The position numbers and the translations under genes were made by a program. The notes beneath the pieces are model-generated. The model was not told the origin of the DNA. It did not search any database and was given only the letters and a program-made list of their open reading frames with translations. From positions 1-36,625 of the forward strand of contig ONSR01000015.1 in the NCBI GenBank assembly GCA_900320565.1: 36,625 nt of DNA, given 5' to 3'. Source of the stretch: an uncultured Prevotellaceae bacterium. GTDB taxonomy: Bacteria; Bacteroidota; Bacteroidia; Bacteroidales; Bacteroidaceae. Within the stretch, counting starts at the first letter, position 1; every line of letters begins with the position of its first letter. This document shows positions 7,231-15,511 of this stretch, in pieces.

Positions 7231-7316
7231 TTAATCGATTGTTTTCTCTGCTTAATCCGCTTATTCCATTGTCATATGAGTAAATCTCAATTGGCGAAAT
7301 AAGCGTTATTCGTGAT

Positions 7317-8756
7317 TTAGAACTCGGCGTTTCTTGGTGTGCGGGGGAACGGAATGACGTCGCGGATGTTCTGCATACCTGTAACGAACAGGATGAGACG
7401 CTCGAAGCCCAGACCGAAGCCTGCATGTGGGCAGCTGCCGTACTTGCGGGTATCGAGGTACCACCACAGGTGCGTCAGGTCCATACCACGACGGTCCACC
7501 TCTGCCATCAGCTTGTCGTAGCTCTCCTCACGAACGGAGCCGCCAATGATCTCGCCAATAGACGGGAAGAGGACATCGGTGCCTTGCATGGTGGGACCAG
7601 GTGCTACGGCGCCCTTGTAACCGATACTGCCACCGTCGGCAGTCTCTTGGTTCTGCTTCATGTAGAAGGACTTGAAGGAGCGCGGATAGTCGGTCATGAT
7701 GACGGGCTTCTTGAAGTGTTCCTCCACGAGGTAGCGTTCGTGCTCGCTGGCAAGGTCGTCGCCCCACTCGCAGGGGAACTCGAACTTCTTGCCGTTCTGC
7801 TTTGCCTCCTGCAAGATCTTGATGCCTTCGGTGTAAGGCAGGCGAACGAAGGTTTCCTTCAGCACGCCTTCCAGGCGCTCGATGAGCGTCTTGTCGATCA
7901 TCTTGTTCAGGAACTCAAGGTCGTCCTTGCAGTTGTCGAGCGCCCACTTTACGCAGTACTTGATGAAGTCCTCTTCGAGGTCCATCAGCTCTTCCTGGTC
8001 GAGGAAAGCAACCTCTGGCTCTATCATCCAGAACTCGGCAAGGTGTCGGGGCGTGTTGGAGTTCTCGGCGCGGAACGTCGGACCGAAGGTGTAGATGGCT
8101 CCGAGGGCTGTTGCGCCAAGCTCACCCTCGAGCTGACCGCTGACAGTCAGGGACGTCTGTTCGCCGAAGAAGTCGTCGTCGTAGATGATCTTGCCCTGCT
8201 CGTCCTTCTTCAGGTCGTAGAGGTTCTTGGTCGTCACCTGGAACATGTTTCCGGCCCCTTCACAGTCACTTGCCGTGATGAGCGGTGTGTGGAAGTAGAA
8301 GTAGCCGTGCTCGTGGAAGTACGTATGGATAGCCATCGCCATGTTGTGACGGATGCGCAGGATGGCTCCGAAGGTGTTCGTGCGGGGACGCAGGTGTGCT
8401 ACGCTACGCAGGAACTCCCAGCTGGCGCCCTTCTTCTGCAGAGGATAGGTGTTGTCGCAGTCGCCAAGAATCTCGATACCTGTGGCTTGAATCTCGCTTG
8501 CCTGACCTGCTGCAGGGCTCTCCACGAGTTTGCCAACTACACTCAGGCAGGCACCAGTCGTGATGCGCTTCAAGGTCTCCTCATCGAAGTTAGCCTCGTC
8601 GCCCACAATCTGCACGTTCTTGATGGTCGAACCATCGTTCAGGGCAATAAAGAAGATGCCTTTGCTTCCGCGTTTCGAGCGAACCCAACCCTTGACGTTG
8701 ATGTCGCTTCCGTATGCTGTGCTCTTCAGAGCATCAATAACTTTTGTTCTTTTCAT
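7317..8756 (-). CDS. asnS: Asparaginyl-tRNA synthetase
   Basis: A 479-residue class IIb aminoacyl-tRNA synthetase that charges tRNA-Asn with asparagine. The N-terminal OB-fold anticodon-binding domain ([23 protein letters not shown], residues 21-43) is followed by the catalytic core with motif 2 [15 protein letters not shown] (228-242) and motif 3 [15 protein letters not shown] (446-460). It ends [15 protein letters not shown], the typical asnS C-terminus. MIEPE after motif 2 and the lack of an aspartyl-type insertion favour Asn over Asp specificity. It is the last gene of the purB-rluB-asnS run, separated from rluB by a gap filled entirely with a heptamer tract. No separate promoter is seen in that gap. 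Confidence 0.97.
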   Translation of the reverse strand: MKRTKVIDALKSTAYGSDINVKGWVRSKRGSKGIFFIALNDGSTIKNVQIVGDEANFDEETLKRITTGACLSVVGKLVESPAAGQASEIQATGIEILGDCDNTYPLQKKGASWEFLRSVAHLRPRTNTFGAILRIRHNMAMAIHTYFHEHGYFYFHTPLITASDCEGAGNMFQVTTKNLYDLKKDEQGKIIYDDDFFGEQTSLTVSGQLEGELGATALGAIYTFGPTFRAENSNTPRHLAEFWMIEPEVAFLDQEELMDLEEDFIKYCVKWALDNCKDDLEFLNKMIDKTLIERLEGVLKETFVRLPYTEGIKILQEAKQNGKKFEFPCEWGDDLASEHERYLVEEHFKKPVIMTDYPRSFKSFYMKQNQETADGGSIGYKGAVAPGPTMQGTDVLFPSIGEIIGGSVREESYDKLMAEVDRRGMDLTHLWWYLDTRKYGSCPHAGFGLGFERLILFVTGMQNIRDVIPFPRTPRNAEF

Positions 8757-8759
8757 ATT

Positions 8760-8794
8760 AATTATGAATTATGAATTGAGAATTATGAATTACT
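8760..8794. repeat. 7-bp-period tract (AATTATG)n filling the rluB-asnS gap
   Basis: Five consecutive heptads read AATTATG, AATTATG, AATTGAG, AATTATG, AATTACT. The rluB stop codon (8790-8792) lies inside the tract and the asnS ATG is 3 bp beyond its other end. Confidence 0.8.
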
Positions 8795-10088
8795 CAAACG
8801 CTCCCATGTGAAGCATATCCACTTCCTTTTCCGTGAGGAAGCGCCAGTCGCCACGACGGACGTTCTTCTTCGTCAAGCCAGCAAAGTAAACGCGGTCGAG
8901 GCGGATGACTTTGTAGCCAAGGTGCTCGAAGATGCGGCGCACGATACGGTTGCGGCCGCTGTGAATCTCGATGCCCACCTGCTTGCGGTCAGTCTCGCTT
9001 GCATATTCGATAGCGTCTGCATGGATTTCTCCGTCCTCGAGCTCGATGCCGTCGGCAATCTGCTTCATATCGGCAGCGGTAACGTTCTTGTCGAGATAGA
9101 CGTGATAAATCTTCTTCTTCATGAAGCCTGGGTGCGTCAGCTTAGTTGCCAGCTCGCCATCATTCGTGAGGAGAAGCACGCCAGTCGTGTTGCGGTCGAG
9201 GCGGCCTACAGGATAGATGCGCTCGCGGCAAGCACCCTTCACGAGGTCCATCACGGTCTTGCGGTTCTGCGGGTCGTCGCTTGTGGTCACATAATCCTTA
9301 GGCTTGTTCAAGAGGATATAGACCTTCTTCTCGATGCTGACAAGTTGGTCGTGGAAGTGAACCTCGTCGGAACGCTTCACCTTTGTGCCGAGTTCCGTTA
9401 TAATCTCACCATTGACCTTCACCACGCCAGCCTGAATGAACTCATCAGCCTCGCGACGAGAGCAAACGCCAGCATTGGCAAGGTACTTGTTCAAGCGGAT
9501 TGGCTCGTCCGGATCAATATGTGTCTCCTTATACTCAATCTGCTTCTTCATGCTGTACTTAGCATGAGGATTGTAGCCGTTAATACGAGGACGGCGGTTG
9601 AAACCACCTTGACGCTGCTGATAGCCACCCTCTCTCTGTTGGTAGCCGCCTTCTCTCTGTTGATAGCCACCTTCACGATTGTAGCGAGGACGGGGCTGAT
9701 AGCCACCTTCTCTCTGCCCATAACCACCTTCGCGAGGTTGATAGCCTCCTTCACGATTGTAACGGGGACGGGGCTGATAGCCACCTCCTCTCTGCCCATA
9801 ACCGCCTTCACGATTATAGCGAGGACGAGGCTGGTAACCACCCTCCCTCTGCTGATAACCTTCGCGAGGCTGATAGCCTTCCTGGCCCTGATTGTTATTG
9901 TAAGGGCGATTGATGCGAGGACGCATCGGACGCCCATAGCTGTTTTGTCTGTCGTTGTTGTAACTCTGCGGACGATAGCCATCACGGCGACCTCCGTTCT
10001 CTGCATCCGAGTTCCGCGCATCAAAAGCGCGCCTTGGTGCTTCTGCATCCGAGAATTTGTCTCTCCAGTTTTCTTGTTCGTTAATCAT
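8790..10088 (-). CDS. RsuA/RluB-family rRNA pseudouridine synthase with an Arg/Gly/Tyr/Gln-rich N-terminal extension
   Basis: A 432-residue protein. Residues about 197-245 are an S4 RNA-binding domain (RLNKYLANAGVCSRREADEFI). Residues about 255-425 are the pseudouridine synthase domain, with the catalytic Asp at 298 in GRLDRNTTGVLLLTNDGE. It probably isomerises a uridine in 23S (RluB-like) or 16S rRNA. Residues 1-190 are disordered and contain repeated units GGYQPRPRYNRE and GGYQQRE (residues 71-160), like eukaryotic RGG/RGY RNA-binding tails; such extensions occur in Bacteroidota homologues. The charge and repeats suggest RNA binding or condensate-like behaviour (inference). It is 33 bp from both purB and asnS, in one apparent operon. 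Confidence 0.9.
   Translation of the reverse strand: MINEQENWRDKFSDAEAPRRAFDARNSDAENGGRRDGYRPQSYNNDRQNSYGRPMRPRINRPYNNNQGQEGYQPREGYQQREGGYQPRPRYNREGGYGQRGGGYQPRPRYNREGGYQPREGGYGQREGGYQPRPRYNREGGYQQREGGYQQREGGYQQRQGGFNRRPRINGYNPHAKYSMKKQIEYKETHIDPDEPIRLNKYLANAGVCSRREADEFIQAGVVKVNGEIITELGTKVKRSDEVHFHDQLVSIEKKVYILLNKPKDYVTTSDDPQNRKTVMDLVKGACRERIYPVGRLDRNTTGVLLLTNDGELATKLTHPGFMKKKIYHVYLDKNVTAADMKQIADGIELEDGEIHADAIEYASETDRKQVGIEIHSGRNRIVRRIFEHLGYKVIRLDRVYFAGLTKKNVRRGDWRFLTEKEVDMLHMGAFE
9609..9878 (-). repeat. Internal repeats coding the GGYQ(P/Q)R-type low-complexity region
   Basis: Imperfect DNA repeats encode residues 71-160 of the pseudouridine synthase. Units of about 7 residues (GGYQQRE) and 12 residues (GGYQPRPRYNRE) alternate. 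Such DNA is prone to in-frame length change. Confidence 0.8.
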
Positions 10089-10121
10089 GTGTTTAAGTGT
10101 TTGTGGATTAATGTGTTTTTC

Positions 10122-11465
10122 TTACATTCCAGTGTATGAATATGGAGTAATTGCACGCAGTTCTTCCTTCACGGATTCGCTGACGTTCAGTTCCTCTATA
10201 AAGTTCTTTATGGTTGCTTCGTCGATGCCTTTGCCCGTACGCGTCAGGGCTTTCAGGGCTTCGTAGGGATGCGGATAGGCTTCTCTGCGCAAGATGGTCT
10301 GAATGGCTTCCGCACAAACAGCCCAACAGTTCTCAAGGTCGCGACGGATGGCCTCTTCGTTGAGGACAAGCTTCCGCAAGCCTTTCAGGGTGCTTTGTAT
10401 CGAGATGAGCATATGCCCGACAGGAACACCAACATTACGGAGCACAGTCGAGTCCGTCAAGTCACGTTGCAGACGACTGATGGGGAGCTTCAGGCTGAGG
10501 TGCGAAAGGATGGCGTTAGCAATGCCGAGGTTGCCTTCCGAGTTCTCGAAGTCGATGGGATTGACTTTGTGCGGCATAGCGCTCGAGCCGACTTCACCTG
10601 CCTTAATCTTCTGGCGGAAGTATTCCATCGAGACATACTGCCAGAAGTCGCGGTCGAGGTCGATGATGATGGTGTTGATGCGCTTCATGGCATCGAACAC
10701 AGCGCCCAGGCAATCGTAGTTGCTTATCTGTGTGGTATATTCTTCTCGTTCAAGTCCAAGGCTCTCGCTGGTGAACTTCCTGCCGAACTCGCGCCAGTCG
10801 TACATAGGGAAAGCCACATGATGGGCGTTGAAGTTGCCTGTCGCGCCACCGAACTTGGCTGTGAGCGGGCAAGCACGAAGCATGTCGAGCTGACGCTTGA
10901 GACGATAGACGAACACCATCACCTCCTTGCCCAAGCGGGTTGGACTGGCAGGTTGTCCGTGTGTCTTGGCCAGCATGGGAACGTCTTTCCACTCTTCAGC
11001 GAACTGACTGAGTTGCTCAATAAGTTCCTCTAAGAGAGGGTAATAGACTTGGTCGAGCGCTTCCTTGATGCTGAGGGGCACGCTGGTGTTGTTGATGTCT
11101 TGGCTTGTGAGGCCGAAGTGGATGAATTCCTTGTATTGCTCCAGACCACCAATCTTGTCGAACTGCTCCTTGATGTAATACTCGACAGCCTTCACATCGT
11201 GGTTCGTGACAGCTTCGATGTCCTTCACGCGCTTGGCATCCTCTTCCGTAAAGTTACGGTAGATGTCGCGAAGCTGCTCGTCGCTGGCGGGAATGCCCTG
11301 CAATTGTGGCAAAGGCAAATGCTTGAGCGCGATGAAGTATTCCACTTCAACTCGCACGCGATAACGAATCAGAGCATACTCCGAAAAGTATGCTGCCAAA
11401 GCTTCAGTCTTGCCTCTGTATCTGCCGTCAATAGGCGAAACGGCCGTCAGCATATCTAGTTCCAT
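10122..11465 (-). CDS. purB: Adenylosuccinate lyase
   Basis: A 447-residue enzyme of the fumarase/aspartase superfamily, acting twice in purine synthesis (SAICAR to AICAR, adenylosuccinate to AMP). Diagnostic segments are LTAVSPIDGRYRGKT at the N-terminus, HFGLTSQDINNTSVP (116-130), KTHGQPASPTRLGK (167-180, general acid His169) and the signature loop GSSAMPHKVNP (293-303). SPIDGRY at the start and the overall length match the E. coli-type PurB. The ATG at 11463-11465 is preferred over the upstream TTG because it sits about 40 bp after a strong promoter box; the ATG at 11453 is also possible. First gene of the purB-rluB-asnS unit. Confidence 0.96.
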   Translation of the reverse strand: MELDMLTAVSPIDGRYRGKTEALAAYFSEYALIRYRVRVEVEYFIALKHLPLPQLQGIPASDEQLRDIYRNFTEEDAKRVKDIEAVTNHDVKAVEYYIKEQFDKIGGLEQYKEFIHFGLTSQDINNTSVPLSIKEALDQVYYPLLEELIEQLSQFAEEWKDVPMLAKTHGQPASPTRLGKEVMVFVYRLKRQLDMLRACPLTAKFGGATGNFNAHHVAFPMYDWREFGRKFTSESLGLEREEYTTQISNYDCLGAVFDAMKRINTIIIDLDRDFWQYVSMEYFRQKIKAGEVGSSAMPHKVNPIDFENSEGNLGIANAILSHLSLKLPISRLQRDLTDSTVLRNVGVPVGHMLISIQSTLKGLRKLVLNEEAIRRDLENCWAVCAEAIQTILRREAYPHPYEALKALTRTGKGIDEATIKNFIEELNVSESVKEELRAITPYSYTGM

Positions 11466-11503
11466 ATATCCGAAAAGTAATGTGTAATCTTTGAAAAACG
11501 CGT

Positions 11504-11535
11504 GCAAAGGTACGACTTTTAATTATAAATACAAA
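11504..11535 (-). promoter_or_regulatory. Bacteroidota promoter for purB
   Basis: The - strand reads TACCTTTGC (11512-11504), an exact TAnnTTTG -7 box, with TTTG at 11535-11532 as the -33 element. Both match the consensus and spacing, so this is one of the strongest promoter candidates in the window. Confidence 0.75.
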
Positions 11536-11685
11536 ATTATTAAATTCAAAATTGAACAAAGAATGCGGAAAAGTGCAAAAAGAGGTAAGGACAAACGCCC
11601 TTCGGGGGAAAACAAAACGCCAGAACAAAAAGCGGGACAGCTTCTTGCAGCCGCCCCGCTTCTGTTAGGTAGAAGACCGGAAGAA

Positions 11686-14445
11686 TTACTTTACCATGAA
11701 TTTCTTGCCGCCCCGGATGTAGATGCCCTGAGGCAATTTACCATTTGACCATTTGCCATTTACAATCTTCCTGCCGCTGAGGTCGAACCATCCGGCGTTA
11801 AGGTCATTAAGGTCTTTAGAGTCCTTAATTTCCTTGATTCCGTCTTCCCAGTCTGCCAGGTCGCCTACGAAGGTGACGTTGAGGAAGCTGAACTTCTCCT
11901 CGTACTTCGCCAGGTCAGCGGCATAGACGTGCATCTTTGTGGCCTTGTTTTCCATGAACGCTTTGTTCTCGTAGTTGCCTGATGTCCAGGTCAGCGCATC
12001 GGGATTGGCGAAGCAATACACATCGGTGATATTGTTGCTGATGTAGAAGGGATTGGAATCAATGTATATTACGTCCGTGCCAATGACGACGGTCTGAAGA
12101 TTCCTGCAAGCGTAGAAGGCATAAGACCTGATTGTAGTCACACTGTTGGGGATAACGAGGTTCTGAATCTTGGTCCAGGAGAAAGCTTGCGAACCGATTG
12201 TAACCACATTCTCGGGAATAGTTATGTCTTCGATAGCGAGATCAGAGAACGCGCTACCACCAATCTCTTCGACATAGCTTGGGATAACTGTGTTTAGGGT
12301 AGCAGCCACCAGTCTGTTGTAGCGAGTATCGATGATAGCTACGCCATCTACTTTGAAGTACGGATTGGCTTCATCTACATAGAAGTTCTCAATATCATAG
12401 AGAGAGCTAAATGCGGCATCACTTATATAGGCCAAACTGGCAGGTATATACAGGTTTTTTATGCCACCGCAATAACGGAAAGCACTGTATTCAATGGAGT
12501 AGAGACCCTCAGGAAGATGCAAATCCTCGCTTGGCCAATAACTTATGCCATAGAAAGCATACGAGCCAATGCTCTGAAGGGTGCTGGGCAGCCCACTGAT
12601 GTGAGCATTGTAGCAATCGTCGAACGCTTCATTGCCCACTCGAGTCATGCCATCGGGCAACTCAATCTCACCAATCTGCTCACAATATTCTTCACGCCAA
12701 GGAGCCAGATTTTCCCAGTCATCATAATCATACATCTCGCCCGTGCCAGTAATGGTGAGCTTAAGGGCAGGCTTTTGAACCGACTGCTCTGATGCAGAAT
12801 CCCATACCCAGATTGTGTAAGGCAACTCTGTCAAAGCATATTCCAGATTGTCGCCACACTTGCCATGAAGCAGATCGTCATCGGTACCCTCATCCTGAAC
12901 AATAGTAATGCTCTGCAAGAAGTAGGGTTCGATGCCGCTAAAGAAGAGGATGATGCTGGCATCCGTATATTCTGTCTCACCGTCGAACTCCAGCACGGCA
13001 TCGGTGAAGTCAGCATCTTGTTGGACATTCTTGCGCATCTCCTGCAACTTCTCATCGGTGGTGCCACGCTCGTAGATAATTCCGGCAATGGCCTCAAGAT
13101 GTCCGGCAAACCTCACTACAATCTTCTTGATGCATCCCGTCACGCCAAACAAGTTCCGGAACTCGCATTCCACGCCCTTTGTGTTGGAATAGCCGCCAAT
13201 GACGAGGCATTCCACGCCAGTCGAGGAGTCGCCCTCGGTGGGGAGCGCGTCTGTCTCAGTCAGCATGAGTGTGGTCATCCCGACGGGAGTCTCGGGGTCG
13301 TAGAAGGCAGCAGACCAGGGTGTGTCCTCCTTGCTCGATGCGACTCCACACTTGTATGACTCCGTCACATCCGTTGTCTCCCAGTCGCAGAAGGTGGAGA
13401 CGATGCCTGAGAAGTTCATCTCCCCGCCCTCCATCACGAGCGTGATGCTCTTCAGGAAAGTGTTCCTGCCCACATACATATCGGAAGAGAAGACGTCGTT
13501 CATCTCTATGCCGTCGCCAAAATCAAGTTCAAAGTTATCGTAATAAGGCAGATTGCTGGTTGAAAATTTGCTTTCATACGAAGCTCCGTACGGACTCGAA
13601 TAATAGATGTGATGTATGTCGCCACCTGCCTTGACGATAAGCTTCTTCACCTTTCCCTCTACACGGAAGTCTGAGGTAAGTTTCAGCCTCGGGTACGTGC
13701 TGCTGCCGCCAGTGGCTCGCATATAAACGCACATTTCATCGTTCCATTGTGTGTTGTATTTTTCAAGTGCTGTACCGTCTGCGGGCAACGAGAAGTACCA
13801 GTTGTGCAGTCTGTCATTGGCAATCAGAGTGACGCCTTCGCCCTCATAGTCACCAAACTCCGAAACGTAGTCGTTGTTGTCAGCTGCGGTAACTTCTGTC
13901 GTGATGTTGACACGCTGGATATACATGGGCAGGTCAGAGCTCTCATCTTTTGGGGTGAATACCATCTGAACTACTTGGTTGGCATTTGTAGAGCTCAGGT
14001 TCATGTCGCTGTAACCAAAAGAATAATAGTAAATTTTGCCGTCATCCGGGATGTTGAGGTTATACGAGAAAGTCCTTTCACCGAAATCGACTATGACCAT
14101 CCCGACGTTGCCGCCAAAGGCACAGAATATCTCTTGGATGTTGCCTGGAACACTAAAGTCGGTAACCATGGCGAATTGGGATGTCTTGGGTTTGACTGAA
14201 AGACAGTTCCAGCCGTCCAGCTCTGCCATACTGATGACGGGCGACTTGGCCTCTCCGCCTTCCCGCCATGTCCAGGTGTTGCCCTCGGACGTGGTTAAAG
14301 TGCCTTCTGAATAAGTCTCATTGGCGATTCCATACTCATTCCCAGTAAAGGTTGAATTCAATTCCTTAATCACCATGTTGCCCAATAACTCCATCGGAAG
14401 AACAGCGGCAAATAAAGTCACGATTAAAAGTCTCATTTGTTTCAT
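11686..14445 (-). CDS. BspA-like leucine-rich repeat surface protein with C-terminal sorting tail
   Basis: A 919-residue secreted protein. The signal peptide is MRLLIVTLFAAVLPMELLG, with ATG at 14445 or three codons later. Residues about 20-540 have no domain I recognise. CGDNLEYALTELPYTIWVW...LTITGTGEMYDYDD (about 540-590) is the usual lead-in to BspA-type repeats. About 590-820 holds LRR_5 units such as IPNSVTTIRSYAFYACRNLQ and IPENVVTIGSQAFSWTKIQ. The end (WFDLSGRKIVNG...GIYIRGGKKFMVK) is a type IX secretion-like sorting tail. BspA-like proteins are adhesins or host-interaction proteins in oral and gut Bacteroidales; the target is unknown here. It is monocistronic with its own promoter, divergent from nanA. 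Two short repeat tracts are translated within its last 45 residues. Confidence 0.85.
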   Translation of the reverse strand: MKQMRLLIVTLFAAVLPMELLGNMVIKELNSTFTGNEYGIANETYSEGTLTTSEGNTWTWREGGEAKSPVISMAELDGWNCLSVKPKTSQFAMVTDFSVPGNIQEIFCAFGGNVGMVIVDFGERTFSYNLNIPDDGKIYYYSFGYSDMNLSSTNANQVVQMVFTPKDESSDLPMYIQRVNITTEVTAADNNDYVSEFGDYEGEGVTLIANDRLHNWYFSLPADGTALEKYNTQWNDEMCVYMRATGGSSTYPRLKLTSDFRVEGKVKKLIVKAGGDIHHIYYSSPYGASYESKFSTSNLPYYDNFELDFGDGIEMNDVFSSDMYVGRNTFLKSITLVMEGGEMNFSGIVSTFCDWETTDVTESYKCGVASSKEDTPWSAAFYDPETPVGMTTLMLTETDALPTEGDSSTGVECLVIGGYSNTKGVECEFRNLFGVTGCIKKIVVRFAGHLEAIAGIIYERGTTDEKLQEMRKNVQQDADFTDAVLEFDGETEYTDASIILFFSGIEPYFLQSITIVQDEGTDDDLLHGKCGDNLEYALTELPYTIWVWDSASEQSVQKPALKLTITGTGEMYDYDDWENLAPWREEYCEQIGEIELPDGMTRVGNEAFDDCYNAHISGLPSTLQSIGSYAFYGISYWPSEDLHLPEGLYSIEYSAFRYCGGIKNLYIPASLAYISDAAFSSLYDIENFYVDEANPYFKVDGVAIIDTRYNRLVAATLNTVIPSYVEEIGGSAFSDLAIEDITIPENVVTIGSQAFSWTKIQNLVIPNSVTTIRSYAFYACRNLQTVVIGTDVIYIDSNPFYISNNITDVYCFANPDALTWTSGNYENKAFMENKATKMHVYAADLAKYEEKFSFLNVTFVGDLADWEDGIKEIKDSKDLNDLNAGWFDLSGRKIVNGKWSNGKLPQGIYIRGGKKFMVK
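11736..11828. repeat. Two tandem tracts coding the tail of the BspA-like protein
   Basis: ATTTACC/ATTTGACC/ATTTGCC/ATTTAC (11736-11763, 7-8-bp period) encodes VNGKWSNGK. TTAAGGTCA/TTAAGGTCT/TTAGAGTCC (11798-11828, 9-bp period) encodes KDSKDLNDLN. Both look like junction-type tandem repeats taken into the reading frame. Confidence 0.65.
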
Positions 14446-14475
14446 GTTGGTAAAGGTTTTTGTTAATATAGTGCT

Positions 14476-14484
14476 GCAAAGATA
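14476..14484 (-). promoter_or_regulatory. Promoter -7 element of the BspA-like gene
   Basis: The - strand reads TATCTTTGC, an exact TAnnTTTG match, about 30 bp before the ATG. The -33 region is AT-rich but has no clear TTTG. Confidence 0.65.
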
Positions 14485-14546
14485 CAAATTTTAACTATAA
14501 ACGTTTGTTAATGGACAAGAAATTTCTCATTTAATAAAAGAAATGC

Positions 14547-14554
14547 TACCTTTG
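14547..14554 (+). promoter_or_regulatory. Promoter -7 element for nanA
   Basis: TACCTTTG matches TAnnTTTG exactly and lies 40 bp before the nanA ATG. A weak TTTC at 14523-14526 is at -33 spacing. It diverges from the BspA-like gene promoter 60 bp away. Confidence 0.65.
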
Positions 14555-14593
14555 TTCCCTGAAACTAACAAACACTTAACTAAAAATCATATT

Positions 14594-15511
14594 ATGGAGA
14601 AAATCATCGGACTAATCGACGCGCCGTTTACCCCATTTTACGAGAATGGCGACATTAACTTGGAACCCATCCCTGCTTATGCTAAAATGCTGCAGAAGAA
14701 CGGACTGAAGGGTGTATTTATTAACGGAAGTAGTGGCGAAGGCTATATGCTGACGCCTGAGGAACGCATGCAACTGGCCGAAGTTTGGATTGCGGCTGCG
14801 CCCGAAGGCTTCAAGGTCATCGTGCATGTGGGAAGTTGTTGTGTTCGCGAGAGCCGCAAGCTTGCCGAACACGCTCAAAAGATTGGTGCTTGGGGCATAG
14901 GAGCTATGGCGCCTCCGTTCCCGAAAATCGGTCGAATCGAGGAACTCGTGAAGTATTGTGAGGAGATTGCCGCAGGAGCACCCGCCCTACCCTTCTACTT
15001 CTACCACATTCCTGCCTTTAATGGTGCCTTCCTGCCGATGGTTGAGTTCCTCAAAGCAGTTGACGGTCGCATTCCGAACTTTGCCGGCATCAAGTACACC
15101 TTCGAGAGCCTCTATGAGTATAACCAGTGCCGACTCTATGGTGGAGGCAAGTTCGACATGCTTCACGGCCAAGATGAGACCATCCTTCCCTGCCTCGCTA
15201 TGGGTGGAGCAAAAGGCGGAATTGGTGGCACGACGAACTACAATGGCAAAAACCTTGTTGGAATCATAGATGCCTGGAACAGAGGCGATTTAGAGTCCGC
15301 GCGTCAACTACAGGATTACTCGCAGAAGGTCATCAACGTCATCTGCCATTTCCGTGGCAACATCGTGGGCGGCAAGCGCATCATGAAGCTGATTGGCCTC
15401 GACCTCGGACCTAATCGAACGCCCTTCCAAAACATTACACCAGAGGAAGAGATTCAGCTCAAGAAGGAACTCGACGAGATAGGTTTCTTCCAACATTGCA
15501 ACGAGTTTTAA
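14594..15511 (+). CDS. nanA: N-acetylneuraminate lyase
   Basis: A 305-residue TIM-barrel aldolase of the DapA/NanA family that splits N-acetylneuraminate into ManNAc and pyruvate. The Schiff-base lysine is K167 in FAGIKYT, the catalytic tyrosine is Y137 in FYFYHIP, and the carboxylate-binding loop is GSSGEGY (45-51). Tyr137 falls on the same number as in E. coli NanA and the lysine is close to its K165. GSSGEGYML and YHIPAF favour lyase over dihydrodipicolinate synthase. The ATG at 14594 is used because family members begin MEKIIGLIDAPFTPF. It is followed with no gap by the O-acetylesterase gene, and the rest of the pathway lies downstream. Confidence 0.93.
   Translation: MEKIIGLIDAPFTPFYENGDINLEPIPAYAKMLQKNGLKGVFINGSSGEGYMLTPEERMQLAEVWIAAAPEGFKVIVHVGSCCVRESRKLAEHAQKIGAWGIGAMAPPFPKIGRIEELVKYCEEIAAGAPALPFYFYHIPAFNGAFLPMVEFLKAVDGRIPNFAGIKYTFESLYEYNQCRLYGGGKFDMLHGQDETILPCLAMGGAKGGIGGTTNYNGKNLVGIIDAWNRGDLESARQLQDYSQKVINVICHFRGNIVGGKRIMKLIGLDLGPNRTPFQNITPEEEIQLKKELDEIGFFQHCNEF

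Larger units (their letters stand above)
6862..7316. other. 455-bp intergenic region with several repeats
   Basis: This gap lies between clpB and asnS, both on the - strand. It holds the clpB ribosome site and a weak promoter-like TGGCTTTGC on the - strand (6909-6901), a 20-bp-spaced direct repeat (6914-6947), a 9-bp inverted repeat (7048-7056 and 7091-7099), a triple 22-bp repeat (7107-7172) and the asnS terminator (7191-7230). I see no convincing gene in it. Confidence 0.7.

Noticed and set aside
9609-9878. Tandem repeats as a mobile or intergenic element
   Set aside because: They are in the reading frame of the pseudouridine synthase and keep a consistent RGG-like peptide, so they are a protein repeat.
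7425-10139. Long + strand open frames opposite asnS and the pseudouridine synthase gene
   Set aside because: Both mirror conserved - strand genes, have no ribosome site or promoter, and give low-complexity translations.
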